In this document: positions 1-8,761 of the stretch, one piece after another
How the letters are laid out: every line of letters starts with the position of its first letter
Numbering within the stretch: position 1 is the first letter of the stretch
Made by a program: the position numbers and the translations under genes
Notes under the pieces: generated by a model
The model's input: only the letters and a program-made list of their open reading frames with translations
What the model was told of the DNA's origin: nothing
Databases searched by the model: none
DNA from: Bolinopsis microptera
Taxonomy: Eukaryota > Ctenophora > Tentaculata > Lobata > Bolinopsidae
Length of the DNA: 14,102 bases
Direction of reading: 5' to 3'
Assembly (NCBI RefSeq): GCF_026151205.1
Contig: NC_087084.1
Location: 2,300,743 to 2,314,844, forward strand

Positions 1-104
1 ACAACAAAATGACGAGATCGGTAATCTGATAATAAAGGCAATGCAAATGTTTAAGAATTCCCCCATGAGCAAAATCTATTTTTAATTTTTTCTGCAAAGC
101 ACCA
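1..104. other. Left flank before the satellite, no feature recognised
   Basis: AT-rich sequence that does not match the satellite unit. The final 20 bases or so may be a degraded array edge. No gene, RNA or element is recognised. Confidence 0.5.
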
Positions 105-3100
105 CATTTTACAGTTTTGACAAAAATTTCTGACCGCAAACAAATTATACAGTCAACTATATATACAAATGACACGGATTGAGGTGCTGGAGTTTGATTT
201 GGGTCGAGGAAGCTCCGCAGCAGAAATTTTAACGAACAAAATTTGTACTTTTCAAAACTCTGTCATTTTCAGATGTGAAAATTTCTGAGCGCAACATTTG
301 ACAGATTGGATGAAATTTTTTGCCCACAAACCAATTAGTCAGGTAATTGATGATGGTATGAAACCAAATTGGGGTTACTGCGAAGTCAAAATCTCGGTAA
401 AAAAATTGGAAAATCATAAATTCCCATACTCTGTCCCCATTTTCAGTTCTGAGGCTGAACTTCAGGCCGAAATTATACAGTTTTGGCTGAAATTCTGACC
501 CGCAACCAATTAGTCAGTCAAACTATAGAGCCAATGACACGATTGAGGTGTGGAAGTTGATCGGGTCGAGGAAGTCACAGCAGAAATCTTTAAGAAACGA
601 AAAGTTGTATTCCAAAACTCTGTCCCATTTTCAAGATGTGAAAATTTCGCGAACGCACCATTGACGATTGCTTGGAAATTTTTGCCACCAAACCAATTAG
701 TCAGTTAATGATGATGGTATGAAACCAAATATTGGGGTACTGGAAGTCAAAATCTCGAAAAAAATTGGAAAATCATACTGTCCCATACTCTGTCCCTTTT
801 CAGTTTTTGAAGCTGAACTTCCAGGGCCGAAAATTTACAGTTTTTGGCCGAAAATTTCTGACCCGGCAACAATTAGTCGTCAAAATATAGATGCCAAATG
901 GACAGATTGAGGTGACTGGAAGTTTGATTCGGGTCGGAGGAAAGCTCACAGCAGAAATCTTAAGAAAACGAAAAGTTGTATTTTCAAAACTCTGTCCATT
1001 TTCAGATGTGAAAATTTCTGAACAACACATTTGAAGTTTGTATGAAATTTTTGCCCCACAAACCAATTAGTAGTTAATTGTGATGGTATGAACCAAATTG
1101 GGGTACTGGAAGCTCAAAAATCTCGAAAAAATTGGAAAATCATACTGTCCCTTACGCTGTCCCATTTTCAGTTTTTAAGCTGAAACTTCCAGGGCCGAAA
1201 TTTACAGTTGTGGGCCGAATTTTGAGCCCGAACCAATTTGTCAGTCAACTATAGATGCCAAATGACACGATTGAGGTGCTGGGAAGTTTTGATTCGGGTC
1301 GGAGGAAGCTCACAGCAGAAATCTTAAGAAAACGAAAGTTGTATTTTCAAAACTCGTCCCATTTTCAGATGTGAAAAGTTCTTAAACACATTTGACGATT
1401 GCTTGAAATATTTGCCACAAACCAATTAGTCAGTTATTGATGATCCGGTGTTGAAACCAAATTGGGGATACTGGAATTCAAAATCTCGAAAAAAAATTGG
1501 AAAATCATACGTCATATCTGTTCCCATCTTTTCAGTTTTTGAAGCTGAAACTTCCAGGGCGAAATTTTACAGTTTTGGCCGGAATTTCTGACCCGCAACC
1601 AATTAGTCGCGTCAACTTTGATGCCAAATGACACGATTGAGGTGCTGCAAGTTTGGATTCGGGTCGGAGGGAAAGCTCACAGCAGAAATTTAAGAAGGAA
1701 AACGAAGTTGTATTTTCAAAACTCTGTCCCATTTTCAGATGTGAAATTGCTGTACACACATTGACAGATTGCTTGAAATTTTTGCCCACAATCCCAATTA
1801 GACTCCCGTTAATTGAAGATGGTATGAAACCAAATTGGGGTACTGGAAAGTCAAAAAATCTCGAAAAAATTGGAAAATCAATACTGTCATCATACTCTGT
1901 CCCATTTTCAGTTTTTGAAGCTGAAACTTCCAGGGCCGAAATTTTACGTTTTGGCGATTTTCTGACCCGCAACCAATAGTCAGTCAAACTATAGATTGCC
2001 AAATGACACGATTGAGGTGCTGGAAGTTTGATTTCGGGGGGGTTTTCGGAGGAAGCTCACAAGCAGAAATCTTACACGAAAACGAAAAGTTGTATTTTCA
2101 AAACTCTGTCCATATTTCAGTTGTGAAAATTTCTGAACGCACATTTGACAGAAATGCTTGAAATTTTTGCCCACAAACCACTTAGTCAGTTAATTGATGA
2201 TCGGTATGAAACCCAACTTGGGTATGGAAGTCAAAATCTCGGAAAAAAATTGGGAAAATCATACGGTCCCATACTATGTCCCATTTTCAGTTTGAAGCAT
2301 GAAACTTCCAGGGACGAAATTTTACAGTTTGGGCCGAATTTCTCCACCCGCAACCAATTAGTCAGTAAACTATAGATGCAAATGACACGCTTGAGGTGCT
2401 GGTAGTTTGATTCGGGTCGGGAGGATGCTCACAGCTGAAAATTTTATGAAAACGAAAAGTTGTATTTTCAAAATTTCTGTCCCATTTTTCAGATGTTGAA
2501 ACAAATTCTGAACGCACCATTTGACAGATTTGCTTGAAATATTTTTGCCCACAAACCAATTAGTCAGTTATTTGATGATGGTATAAACCAAATTGGGTAC
2601 TGGAAGTCAAAAATCTCGAAAAAAATTGGAAATCATACTGTCCATACTCTGTCCATTTTCCAGTTTTTCGAAGCTGAAACTTCCAGGGCCGAAATTTTAC
2701 AGTTTTGGCCCGGAATTTCTGACCCGCAACCAAATAGTCAGTCAACTATAGATGCCAAATGACACGATTGAGGTGCTGGAAGTTTGATTCGGGTCGGAGG
2801 AAGCTCACAGCAGAAATCTTAGAAAACGAAAAGTGTATTTTTCAAACTTGTCCATTTTCAGATGTGAATTCTGAAACACATTTGACAGTATTTGTTTGAA
2901 TTTTTTCTGCCCACAACCAATTAGTAGTTAATTGATTGATGGTATGAAACCAAATTGGTGTATGGAAGTCAAAAATCTCGAAAAAAATTGGAAAATCTTA
3001 CTGTCCATACTATGTCCCTTTTCTGTTTTTGAAGCTGAAACGTCCAGGGCCGAAAATTTTACAGTTTGGCGAAATTCTGACCCGCAAACCAATTAGGCAG

Positions 3101-4257
3101 TCAACTATAGATGCCAAATGACACGATTGAGGTGCTGGAAGTTTGATTCGGTCGGAGGAAGCTCACAGCAGAAATCTTAAGAAAACGAAAAGTTGTATTT
3201 TTCAAAACTCTGTCCCATTTTCAGATGGTGAAAATTTCTGAAACACACATTTTGACAGATTGGCTTGAATATTTGCCACAAACCCAATTAGTCAGTAATT
3301 GCTGATGGTGTGAAACCAAATGGGGTACTGGAAGTCAAAAATCTCGAAAAAAAATTGGAAAATCATACTGTCCCATGCTCTGTCCCATTTTTCAGTTTTT
3401 GAAGGCTGAAAACTTCCAGGGCCGTAATTTTACAGTTTTGGCCGGGAATTTCTGACCCGCAACCAATTAGTCCAGTCAACTATAGATGCCAAATGCCGAT
3501 TGAGGTGATGGAGATTGGATTCGGGTCGGAGGAAAGCTCACAGCAGAAATCTTAAGAAAACGAAAAGTTGTTATTTCAAAACTCTGTCCCATTTTCATAT
3601 GTGAAATTTCTGAACGCACATTTGAAGATTGCTTGAAATTTTGCCCACAACAAATTAGTCAGTTAATTGATGATGGTATGAAACCAAATTGGGGTATGAA
3701 GTCAAAATCTCGAAAAAAATTGAAATCCATACTGTCCATGCTCTGTCCATTTTTCAGGTTTTTGAAGCTGAATTTATCCAGGGCCGAAATTTTACAAGTT
3801 TTGGCGCCGAATTTCTGACCCGCAACCAATTTAGTCAGTCAACTATAGATGCAAAAGGACCGATTGAGGTGCTAGGAAGTTTGATTCGGGTTCGGTAGGA
3901 AGTCATCAGCACGAAATCTTAAGGAAACGAAAAGTTGTATTGTCAAAACTCTGCCCATTTTCAGATGTGAAAATTTCTGAACGCACATTGACAGATTGCT
4001 TTAAATTTTTGACCCAAAAAACAATTAGTCAGTATAATTGCTGGATGGTATGAAACCAAATTGGGGTGAACTGAAGTCAAATCTCTGAAAAAAATCGGGA
4101 AAATCGTGCTGTCCCATATTTGTGTCCCATTTTCAGTTTTTATTGGCAGAAATTCCAGTACAGGGCGGCCCGGCATTTATAATTTTGACCAAATTTCTTA
4201 CCACAGCCAATTGTCAGTCAATTTTATATATGACAAATGACACGATTGAAGTTCTGG
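105..4257. repeat. Satellite array, ~370-bp units, about 11 tandem copies
   Basis: The anchor GAGGTGCTGGAAGTTTGATT (with small variants) recurs at 181, 545, 909, 1273, 1639, 2014, 2393, 2770, 3129, 3502 and 3866, with a decayed last copy at 4248. The spacing is 359-382 bp, mean about 370. Recognisable homology begins near 105 and stops abruptly at 4257, where a foldback element begins. Each unit is a dimer: the two halves share TGTCCCATTTTCAG, CCAATTAGTCAGT and a CTGGAAGT block about 175-190 bp apart. No unit has a conserved open frame; the short ORFs here are chance. Copies differ mainly by one-base insertions and deletions, often in homopolymers, which points to unpolished sequence as much as to real divergence. 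Confidence 0.95.
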
Positions 4258-4464
4258 TTAACGGGTGATACTCCTAAAATATCTGGACCGTCGACGAGTC
4301 CAACTCGGCGCGCGTCCTGGTAGGTTGCAAACCTACAAATGTACAAGGTTCTGGAAATTTCATAGTAGGTTTTCTAACCGGAACCTACCAGGACGCGCCG
4401 CGAGATGGATTCGTCGACGGTCCTGCATATATGGAACAAATATTTTACGTGTATTCACCCGTAA
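4258..4464. mobile_element. Palindromic foldback/MITE element, complete copy
   Basis: The left arm (4285-4336, beginning GGACCGTCGACGAGTCCA) pairs with the right arm (4365-4423, ending TTCGTCGACGGTCC) over nearly the whole length, including GCGTCCTGGTAGGTT against AACCTACCAGGACGC. Pairing extends outward: TTAACGGGTGATAC and TAAAATAT on the left match ATATTTTACG and TCACCCGTAA on the right, with a short extra stretch in the right arm. The element would fold into one long hairpin with a loop near 4337-4364. It starts exactly where the satellite ends. It encodes nothing convincing; the 96-codon frame that crosses it is a by-product of the GC-rich arms. TTAA sits at the left end, but the right end reads TAAA, so a TTAA target duplication is possible but not shown. 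Confidence 0.75.
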
Positions 4465-4682
4465 AGAAGTTCAAAAATTTAATTTGGGTTTGGAGGAACT
4501 TCGCCGCTTGACGCTCCGGCGCAAACTGGCATTTTTGCTTAGCATCGAAGACTGACGAGATGGGTTGCAAAGTAACGATCTGGAAGGATTGACATCGTCA
4601 AACAAAATTAGGGTCGGCCATATTGCAGGAAGATAGAGGCGATCGCGCAGCATGCAGATCTTAAACAAAACGGAAGTTGTAT

Positions 4683-4808
4683 GGTAGGATTGTTTTTTTA
4701 TTTGTAGAGTTTCAACCTACCAGGCGGTAGGACGCGGTTTCGGTTGGGACTGCAGTGCGTCGGTCCTGTATAGGGAACAAATATATTTTTCGAGTTTACC
4801 GTTATGTT
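4683..4808. repeat. Partial foldback copy, right-arm half
   Basis: This segment repeats the right half of the element at 4258-4464. It has TTTCAACCTACCAGGCGGTAGGACGCGG, then GTGCGTCGGTCCTGTATAGG, then GGAACAAATAT and a decayed end TTTACCGTTATG in place of TTCACCCGTAA. A small internal hairpin joins GGTAGG (4683) to CCTACC (4716). The left arm is missing, so this is a truncated or rearranged copy of the same family. Confidence 0.6.
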
Positions 4809-4825
4809 TGTATTCACATTTCACG

Positions 4826-4947
4826 ATGTCAATCCTTGTATCACGTAGCGACCCCCACGGTCATTTTCCTATGGTCGTCCTGTCGATACAGGGGGGCCGC
4901 GCACTTCGTGCGCTGAGGGTCATACAAACGTATGACATGTCAATCCT
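4826..4947. repeat. GC-rich hairpin cluster between two ATGTCAATCCT direct repeats
   Basis: An 11-base direct repeat, ATGTCAATCCT, lies at 4826-4836 and 4937-4947. Between them are two perfect short hairpins: CCTGT-CGAT-ACAGG ending near 4892, and GCGCAC-TTC-GTGCGC at 4899-4913. This may be the internal part of the same foldback family or a separate small insertion. The 79-codon frame across it is not convincing coding sequence. Confidence 0.45.
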
Positions 4948-4957
4948 TTCGCAGCCT

Positions 4958-5055
4958 TTAACGGGTGATACTCGTAAAATATTTGTTTCAAATATTAGGA
5001 CTGTCAACGAGTCCAACTCGGTGCGTGTCTTAGTACGTAGGTTATAAACCTATAA
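4958..5055. repeat. Partial foldback copy, left-arm half
   Basis: TTAACGGGTGATACTCGTAA here repeats the left end of the 4258-4464 element almost exactly. It continues into the left-arm signature GAGTCCAACTCGGTGCGTGTC and GTAGGTTATAAACCTA. The right arm does not follow. Together with the right-half copy at 4683-4808, the halves face outward, as expected of two truncated copies or a larger composite element. Confidence 0.65.
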
Positions 5056-5591
5056 CGCAGCTCTTTGAGGCCTAATAGTGCATTTTGCTGATCTACTGTG
5101 GTTGCGAGAAAATGCGCGGCGCGGCCCAGACCAAGAGTGCATCGCGCTACAAAATTGTTTTTATTGTTTATGTATTATAAATAAATACCAAAAGAGTTGG
5201 TTTTTGTTTTTTTAAAATTGTTATTAATGAATAAAGATTTGGCGGAATGACAGGCTGAGCGCGGCCCAGTAACAAAAACCGTACAAGATATAAAACTGAA
5301 ACTTTTTTAACTGATTCAAATGATTTAATGGCCTTTAAATCAGCATGAAAAAAATCAAAAATCGGCCAAGGAATAAAAATTTGAGTACCCAAAATCTGGA
5401 TCCCCAAGTGGTGTCAAAAACGCGAATTAAATAGGTAATTATTAATTATTTTTTACTGGGAGACTTTAGGGTAGGATATTGATCCGACCACCAAAGAGCC
5501 TTGACACCAGTTTTAAAGGTTTGACGGGTTCCTGCTAGTTATTATAATTAGTTGATGGCAAGTAAAAAGTAAGTAAAAAAAAAAACGAAAC
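5056..5591. other. AT-rich intergenic spacer, no gene recognised
   Basis: No coding frame is supported. The 11-mer GCGCGGCCCAG occurs twice, at 5119 and 5259; the first sits in a GC-rich patch (GCGGCGCGGCCCAGACC) resembling the terminal repeats of the MITE at 7585-7877. The last 30 bases before the LINE are A-rich with repeated AGTAAAA. The minus-strand frame at 5168-5407 has no recognisable domain. Confidence 0.6.
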
Positions 5592-6845
5592 CATGTTCTA
5601 GGAATATTTATAGATTTGAGTAAAGCATTTGATACAATCGACCATAGTACACTCCTAACAAAACTAGATAGGTATGGAATAAGAGGCAATGCAAACTGTC
5701 TTATTAAAAGCTACTTATCAAATAGAACACAGTATACAGAAGTCCTTAATGAAAAATCCGAAAACCTTATCATTAAATATGGAGTTCCACAAGGCTCTGT
5801 TTTGGGACCGCTACTTTTTCTTCTATACATAAATGATATTGCCAATTCCTCGGATTTAGGAACTTTCATACTATTTGCTGACGACACCAACATTTTTATT
5901 GATGGAAAAACTGTAGAAGAAGCTTATGAGAAAGGCAACAAATTGCTAAGCTGTATAAAAAAGTATATGATCCTTAACAAACTTCACATCAACATGTCAA
6001 AGTGCTGTTATATGCATTTTAAACCAAAGGCTAGTAAACCAGTAGAATTGCCAGATTCGCTTCAACTCCATATTGATGGCTTTCCAATTAAAAAAACCAA
6101 AGCAACTAAGTTTCTTGGAGTTGTTATTGACGAACAGCTTTCCTGGGGGCCTCATATAACAGCACTTAAACGAAAGTTAAACTATGCCTCTGCCACCTTA
6201 AATAGAATTAGGGACTCTGTACCAAAGGAACTCCATAAAGACCTCTACCACACACTATTTGAATCCCACCTTACATATTGTATCTCAGTTTGGGGTGATG
6301 CAGCACTCTTTAGGACAGCAAGTATCTGGCTGTCTCAGAAGCACTGTGTACGGGTCCTCTTTGGTGATAAAGAGGCATACCTAAACAAGTTCCTTACATG
6401 TGCAAGAACAAGAGAGTTTGACAGCCAGGCACTTGACCACACATTCTTCCAACTAGAGCACTGTAAACCACTTTTCAAGCAACAAAACATCCTGGCTTTC
6501 AAAAATTTATATACATATCACACATTTATGGAAGTTTTTAAAATACTAAAACTAAGGTGCCCAGCATCACTGCAACAGCATTATCAGTCATCTTCTAGAA
6601 AGGAAACCACTATCATTTCACAACTCCCATCTAATGACTTCATATCAAGATCCACCAAAATTTGGAACACAATTGCACCTAAACTTAAGCTCTTTGACTA
6701 CTCCTACAAGATTAGCCTTGCTAAAAGTCGCCTGAAAAAGGCACTACTAAAGCTGCAACATGCTTATAATGATTCGGCATGGACCACAAGCGATTATGAC
6801 ATAATGCAGGTGTCATTTGAAAACAATCCCCTTCATCAAATTTAA
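5592..6845 (+). CDS. LINE reverse transcriptase, ORF2 C-terminal half (N-terminally truncated)
   Basis: RNA-directed DNA polymerase that would copy the element's RNA at a nicked target site. The frame is open from 5577 (stop at 5574) and coding similarity starts near 5592 with HVLGIFIDLSKAFDTIDH, the family's catalytic motif A with its aspartate. The listed 409-residue frame begins at a TTG (5616), which is inside the motif and not a real start. Counting from there: motif B GVPQGSVLGPLLFLLYIND at residues 56-74, motif C FADD at 87-90 (5874-5885), FLGVVID at 166-172, and the C-terminal LINE region from about residue 207 (HKDLYHTLFES) including FGDKEAYL at 249-256 and PLFKQQNIL. All catalytic aspartates are present and there is no internal stop or frameshift. 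Absent are the endonuclease and the N-terminal third of the polymerase, so this copy cannot act alone. The nearly intact frame suggests a fairly young insertion. Confidence 0.9.
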   Translation, partial: HVLGIFIDLSKAFDTIDHSTLLTKLDRYGIRGNANCLIKSYLSNRTQYTEVLNEKSENLIIKYGVPQGSVLGPLLFLLYINDIANSSDLGTFILFADDTNIFIDGKTVEEAYEKGNKLLSCIKKYMILNKLHINMSKCCYMHFKPKASKPVELPDSLQLHIDGFPIKKTKATKFLGVVIDEQLSWGPHITALKRKLNYASATLNRIRDSVPKELHKDLYHTLFESHLTYCISVWGDAALFRTASIWLSQKHCVRVLFGDKEAYLNKFLTCARTREFDSQALDHTFFQLEHCKPLFKQQNILAFKNLYTYHTFMEVFKILKLRCPASLQQHYQSSSRKETTIISQLPSNDFISRSTKIWNTIAPKLKLFDYSYKISLAKSRLKKALLKLQHAYNDSAWTTSDYDIMQVSFENNPLHQI

Positions 6846-7170
6846 TCCAGTGATCTCGGCCCACAGGCTCCTCCTCCTATTAAACAATATTGATTTTGGT
6901 AAATGTGTGCTGACTCCACCACCTATGTATTTAACCTAATATTTAGTGTATTACAGGTAGAAATTGACTTAGGTAGGTATTTTTCTCTTAGGTAGATATT
7001 AAGAATTTGGTTAATTTCTTAATTGTATGACTATTTCCATTACTGAGACGTTTTTAATATTTAATTTAGGAGGGTTTTTGAAATTTTTATAGGAATGGTT
7101 CACAGAGTGAACAGATTCCAGATTTATATATTTTTAAACTGATATTTAATAAATGATTAAAAGAACAAAT
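6846..7170 (+). other. LINE copy 1 3' UTR
   Basis: AT-rich, non-coding sequence following the ORF2 stop (TAA at 6843-6845). It contains several TTAGGTAG/TAGGTAGGTA-like direct repeats near 6970-7000. AATAAA at 7148-7153 is a plausible polyadenylation signal, and A-rich sequence follows without a long pure A-tail. The exact 3' end is inferred. Confidence 0.55.
7148..7153 (+). promoter_or_regulatory. Candidate polyadenylation signal AATAAA
   Basis: A canonical AATAAA hexamer about 300 bp after the LINE ORF2 stop, followed by A-rich sequence. Its position fits 3' end formation for the copy 1 transcript. AT-rich DNA yields this hexamer by chance, so context is the main support. Confidence 0.45.
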
Positions 7171-7317
7171 TTTAAAGTTGCCATTAGATCCAAAAATACA
7201 CCCATTATGCTCACTTAAAAACAACTCTAAATCAGTAGGCTGTCACTCTATTAATGCACGACACCGCTACCTCCACTGCACTAATAGTTATACAATAAAT
7301 TCTACAATCCTAATTTT

Positions 7318-7405
7318 GTATCGTGATGGAGACCGGTGTTCATACAAAACCTTTACTAGGTTGCCGTTTGGTGTGAGCAATAGCGAACAGCACGCACACT
7401 CCTTT
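7318..7405 (+). pseudogene. Possible remnant of a Ty3/gypsy-type reverse transcriptase
   Basis: Inside an 82-codon frame (7178-7426) the stretch TFTRLPFGVSNS (7349-7384) closely resembles the well-known [YF]-x-[FW]-[TKN]-R-[LM]-PFG-[LIV]-x-[SN]-[AS] block of Ty3/gypsy reverse transcriptases, with an aromatic/Y-K context just before it. The rest of the frame shows no further polymerase motifs, and the residues after it do not continue in the expected way. It may be a very short decayed fragment or a chance match. The matching block is about 12 residues. Confidence 0.3.
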
Positions 7406-7531
7406 GCCCCGTCAACCTATATCTAATCTATTTAAAGAGTGACAACCATACTGCACATTGAATTAGGATTCCGTCAAATATCAAATTGATTTATTGTAAA
7501 CTTGTTTAATCTGTAATAAATGGCATAAAAT

Positions 7532-7565
7532 TGAAATTTTTGTTTAACTGAAATTTTTGTTTAAC
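7532..7565. repeat. 17-bp perfect tandem duplication
   Basis: TGAAATTTTTGTTTAAC is present twice head-to-tail (7532-7548 and 7549-7565), shortly before the MITE. It is most simply a slippage or repair duplication. Confidence 0.9.
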
Positions 7566-7584
7566 TGAAGTGCTATAAAGCTAG

Positions 7585-7877
7585 TAGCGCGCGCGGCGCC
7601 GGGCCAGACCATTAACAATGGTCAATGTAAATGCATTCTCCGCGCGCACGATGGTCGAAATGATGCTAGCAAACGCAGTATTTACATCGGAAAATAAAAA
7701 CCGATAATATTACTACATAATATAATGTATCAGAGTCAAATTTTCTGGAGGACGCATCCTTATCTTTTTTTTTGATAAGAAACTATATTACTGCAGTAAG
7801 AACTGCATCGATATCCTTTTTTTCACGATAAATGTTGACCAATGACCATTGTTAATGGTCTGGCCCGGCGCGCGCTA
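7585..7877. mobile_element. MITE with GC-rich terminal inverted repeats
   Basis: The left end (7585-7624: TAGCGCGCGCGGCGCC, then GGGCCAGACC and ATTAACAATGGTCA) is the reverse complement of the right end (7843-7877: TGACCATTGTTAATGGTC, then TGGCCCGGCGCGCGCTA), except for a 5-base insertion (GGCGC-type) in the left GC tract. The innermost part of each repeat is itself a small palindrome, GACCATT-nnn-AATGGTC. TA at both extreme ends could be a TA target duplication, as in Tc1/mariner-type MITEs, but it may equally be part of the repeat. The 293-bp body has no coding frame; it includes a CTTATC/GATAAG hairpin around a T-tract near 7760-7782. A transposase from another locus would be required. Confidence 0.8.
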
Positions 7878-8059
7878 ACATTTCGAGAAGAAAGCGGCGC
7901 ACGCTACTTCAAAGAAATTTAGACGAGTAACATCCGTCACGTCAAGATAAATGTTGATGTGACATCCTAAAGCTTGCAGTTTATTTAGTAGATTTAGTTA
8001 TCATAAATGAAATTAATCTGCTTTTCTGTGTAGTTCATTGCTTCGTTATATATCATACC
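7878..8059. other. Spacer between MITE and second LINE
   Basis: No gene seen. Fragments echo the MITE: GCGGCGCACGCTACT (7894-7908) resembles the reverse complement of the MITE's outer left end, and GATAAATGTTGA occurs both at 7827 and near 7946. This may be a second, decayed MITE end. Confidence 0.35.
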
Positions 8060-8761
8060 TCACCCGACTCTGTTGAAAACAGAGCAATCAGTGCAATCCT
8101 CAAAGAAGAGATCAAGCTTATTACACCAGCTCTGACAAACTCTCTCAAAGAAGCCCTCAAAGGCAGCGCAGAGAAAACAGTTGATAAAGCTGTTCATCTC
8201 TATTCCGAGGTAACAGCACAAACCCAGAAGAAGGTTCTCGATGACATGAGTCGTGAACAAGCTTCTGAAACTGTTATTTCGGAAGTGCAAATGAAGATGC
8301 ACACTGATACATTTGAGCGAAACAAACGAAAACTCAATCTGTGTGTGCTCAAGGTTCCAGAGAGCAAAAAGACTACCTCTAAGCAACGCCAGGAGGACGA
8401 CTCCAAGTTCTGCAGGGAGACCCTAAAGATTAAGAAGGACGACATGATAAGTTTCCATCGCTCTGGCAAGCTTGATGCTGACAAGCCAGATCACCGTCGC
8501 CCGCTCATCATCCAGACACGAGATGAAGAGTCAGTAAATTTCTACGCTGACCATGGTAAGGACTGGAAAGAGTCAACATATTGGATCAACTTGGACCTCT
8601 GCAAGGCAGACAGAGATATTCGTTTTTTAGCCAGAAAGGAGAGGAAGAAGAGGCAGGAGGAAGCAAAGAAAAGAGAGACAGAGAAGACGAAGGAGGAAGC
8701 AAAGAAAAGAGAGCCAGAGAAGACAGAGGACAAAGCGGAGGCCGCAGTGCCCAGCCGTTAA
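8060..8761 (+). CDS. LINE ORF1-like RNA-binding protein (5'-partial)
   Basis: ORF1 proteins of this type bind the element's RNA and form the ribonucleoprotein particle. The frame is open from 8033; convincing sequence begins near 8060, and no ATG is found before the one at 8246, so the N-terminus is probably truncated. From the ATG (171 residues): an amphipathic helical lead-in, an RRM-like region starting RKLNLCVLKVPES (28-40), DMISFHRSGK (66-75), RRPLIIQTRDE (84-94), the characteristic WINLDLCKADRD block (113-124), and a K/E-rich tail (125 on). Upstream of the ATG lies another helical stretch with regular hydrophobic spacing (8063-8245), a candidate coiled coil. No CCHC zinc knuckle is seen. 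The stop (8759-8761) overlaps the beginning of ORF2 in the -1 frame. There are no internal stops, better preserved than ORF2. Confidence 0.75.
   Translation, partial: SPDSVENRAISAILKEEIKLITPALTNSLKEALKGSAEKTVDKAVHLYSEVTAQTQKKVLDDMSREQASETVISEVQMKMHTDTFERNKRKLNLCVLKVPESKKTTSKQRQEDDSKFCRETLKIKKDDMISFHRSGKLDADKPDHRRPLIIQTRDEESVNFYADHGKDWKESTYWINLDLCKADRDIRFLARKERKKRQEEAKKRETEKTKEEAKKREPEKTEDKAEAAVPSR
8656..8727 (+). repeat. 36-bp in-frame tandem duplication in ORF1 tail
   Basis: GGAGGAAGCAAAGAAAAGAG begins at 8656 and again at 8692; the 36-bp unit encodes 12 residues (EEAKKRE-T/P-EKT-K/E pattern), so the K/E-rich tail was lengthened without breaking the frame. The second copy differs by a few bases. 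Confidence 0.85.

Larger units (their letters stand above)
5592..7170 (+). mobile_element. 5'-truncated non-LTR retrotransposon (LINE), copy 1
   Basis: This copy holds the second half of ORF2 (reverse transcriptase from mid-domain, plus the C-terminal region) and a 3' UTR of about 325 bp ending just after a polyadenylation signal. Its left end begins abruptly inside the reverse transcriptase domain, the usual result of incomplete target-primed reverse transcription. ORF1 and the endonuclease are absent. I see no clear target-site duplication. The protein resembles the Jockey/CR1/L2-like group of APE-type LINEs; finer placement needs a tree. Confidence 0.8.

Noticed and set aside
229-3898. Numerous 60-156 codon frames on both strands in the satellite
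   Set aside because: They begin and end at different points in neighbouring units, are broken by unit-to-unit indels, and show no domain.
105-4257. CRISPR-like or gene-array reading of the repeat
   Set aside because: The units are contiguous 370-bp satellite monomers with no short repeat-spacer pattern, in a eukaryotic transposon context.
4265-4555. 96-codon frame across the foldback element
   Set aside because: Its first half is the inverted arms of a palindromic element and its second half has only generic charged residues; no homology is recognised.
4879-4913. Rho-independent terminator-like hairpins
   Set aside because: The setting is eukaryotic and no T-tract follows; these are more likely transposon palindromes.
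4808-5047. 79-codon frame
   Set aside because: It crosses hairpins and a partial foldback copy; composition follows the repeats.
8060-8484. Minus-strand frames of 94-108 codons opposite ORF1
   Set aside because: They are shadows of the plus-strand ORF1, which has the recognisable RRM-like blocks.
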